Positions 23,004 through 23,608 of a DNA stretch of 23,608 nt are shown here, one piece after another; positions within the stretch are counted from its first letter, which is position 1; each line of letters opens with the position of its first letter. The position numbers and the translations under genes are program-made. The notes under the pieces are model-generated. The model saw only the letters and a list, made by a program, of their open reading frames with translations. It did no database searches and was not told the DNA's origin. This stretch comes from Phytomonas francai. Lineage: Eukaryota > Euglenozoa > Kinetoplastea > Trypanosomatida > Trypanosomatidae. Where the stretch lies: the NCBI GenBank assembly GCA_001766655.1, contig MJCC01000006.1, positions 290,054 through 313,661 of the forward strand. Direction: 5' to 3'.

Positions 23004-23290
23004 GGCGAAAAGCCGTTTGAAAAACGCCAATCCGCGCGATGCGCGAACGCCTCGCTGACAGAACCACCGTAGCCGAGTCTAAAAGGAGTAGTAGAACATC
23101 ATCAAGGCCAAAAAAAAGGCATGAAAAATAAAGAGCAATGGGAATACGAAAAACGATTAGCCGAACTAGGGGCGTGAAGCTTTCTCACTTCTCGAATCCT
23201 TATTGCCAGTAGAAAGGAATTTTACTTATTGGCGTGTAATACTGGTTTAGCGTTCCTACCGAAAATGATTTACCATCTTAAAAGTTATCT

Positions 23291-23315
23291 GAGAGAGGGA
23301 GAGAGAGAGAGAGAG
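23291..23315. repeat. (GA)n microsatellite
   Basis: GA dinucleotide run with one interruption (GGGA) near its left end, in AT-rich sequence. Confidence 0.9.
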
Positions 23316-23590
23316 GTTTGAATATACTGAATGCAACGTATTCGTTTAAAGACTCCCACCAATTCTAAACGGAAACCACACACGCGCATAGGCGTAGATG
23401 CATTATACATAATTGATAGGTGTTTGCTTCATTTAAAATATCAAAAACCTCTACGCTTAGCTAAAGTCAAGCTCTCTTTTTTCTTTCACAATGGACAAAT
23501 CAGCATATTATCCTCATTCCTATAAAAAAGGATGTGAATGTAATGGATCCCTGTCATAGCGCGTAATGCTCTCTACTTTAAGGTGCAGTC

Positions 23591-23608
23591 TTTTTTTTTT
23601 TTTGGGGG
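23591..23608. repeat. T13G5 homopolymer switch at window edge
   Basis: Thirteen T followed by at least five G, cut by the end of the window. It has the same order and strand as the tract at 11164-11194. Confidence 0.85.

Larger units (their letters stand above)
22641..23078. pseudogene. GC-rich, coding-like island without an ATG-started frame
   Basis: Composition jumps to GC-rich here, as inside genes of this window. On the minus strand one frame stays open from 23078 downward and reads AFFKRLFALVGAGLAPTSLA, a basic presequence-like start, then a Lys/Glu run and an Ala-rich part, but has no Met. Reading further, the GC-rich codon pattern seems to move to the next frame, which ends with a TAA at 22639-22637. 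An ATG pair at 23102-23097 is in frame upstream but cut off by TAG at 23081-23079. A plus-strand frame is also open from 22641 to 23072, again without ATG. It could be a frameshifted gene, a sequencing error, a non-coding RNA, or chance openness caused by high GC. Confidence 0.3.
22388..23608. other. Region upstream of HFM1, no confirmed gene
   Basis: About 1.2 kb. The first 250 bases are AT-rich and probably hold the HFM1 5' UTR and acceptor. Next comes a GC-rich island (listed separately), then AT-rich sequence with a GA microsatellite and a 64-codon ATG-started frame at 23331-23525 that I do not consider a gene. The orientation of the next gene to the right is not visible, so whether this is a divergent start region cannot be told. 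Confidence 0.6.

Noticed and set aside
23331..23525. 64-codon ATG-started frame near the right edge
   Set aside because: AT-rich, no domain, no GC codon bias as in the confirmed genes, and no clear acceptor tract before it.
1..23608. CRISPR arrays, transposons, inteins, prophage or retroelement genes
   Set aside because: No spaced direct repeats, terminal inverted repeats, transposase, reverse transcriptase or integrase motifs were seen on either strand.

Overview
This is an intron-less, protein-coding stretch of a eukaryotic nuclear genome that I read as a kinetoplastid (trypanosomatid or bodonid-type flagellate). Three things point there. Every large gene is one uninterrupted ORF. Six unrelated genes and a partial seventh run head-to-tail on one strand, with pyrimidine tracts and AG dinucleotides upstream of the starts, as expected for spliced-leader trans-splicing. 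The capping enzyme at 11473-14118 has an adenylate-kinase-like P-loop domain fused in front of an RNA guanylyltransferase, an arrangement characteristic of kinetoplastid CE1. I cannot name the genus.

Layout. Plus strand: the 3' end of an unidentified gene (1-162); a peptide-deformylase-family protein with a mitochondrial-type presequence (862-1662); a PPPDE-type deSUMOylase/deubiquitinase-like protein with a PUL-like C-terminus and an N-myristoylation-type start (2149-4068); CPSF160, the large mRNA 3'-end processing subunit (4582-9258); a LicD/fukutin-family phosphotransferase-like protein (about 9672-11048); the capping enzyme CE1 (11473-14118); and directly behind it a diverged CE1 paralogue that keeps the P-loop but has lost the guanylyltransferase nucleophile (15021-17279). 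Minus strand: an HFM1/MER3-type meiotic DNA helicase (22387-18731) whose 3' end is a proline-rich tandem repeat containing one ambiguous base. The CE1-like gene and HFM1 converge, so 17280-18730 is a convergent strand-switch (probable transcription termination) region; it holds a compact double hairpin. The right end (22388-23608) has a GC-rich island without an ATG-started ORF, an 84-nt pure pyrimidine tract, a GA microsatellite and a T-then-G homopolymer at the window edge.

Functionally the cluster is mixed, but three of its members (CPSF160, CE1 and the CE1-like protein) concern mRNA 5' and 3' ends. The strongest lead is the tandem pair of an active-looking capping enzyme and a pseudo-capping enzyme. 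The second is best explained as a cap- or translation-complex adaptor, possibly the counterpart of the capping-enzyme homologue reported with EIF4E6 and EIF4G5 in Trypanosoma brucei. Other points of interest are the altered motif I of the deformylase, the myristoylation-type start of the PPPDE-PUL protein, and sharply patchy third-position GC inside single genes.
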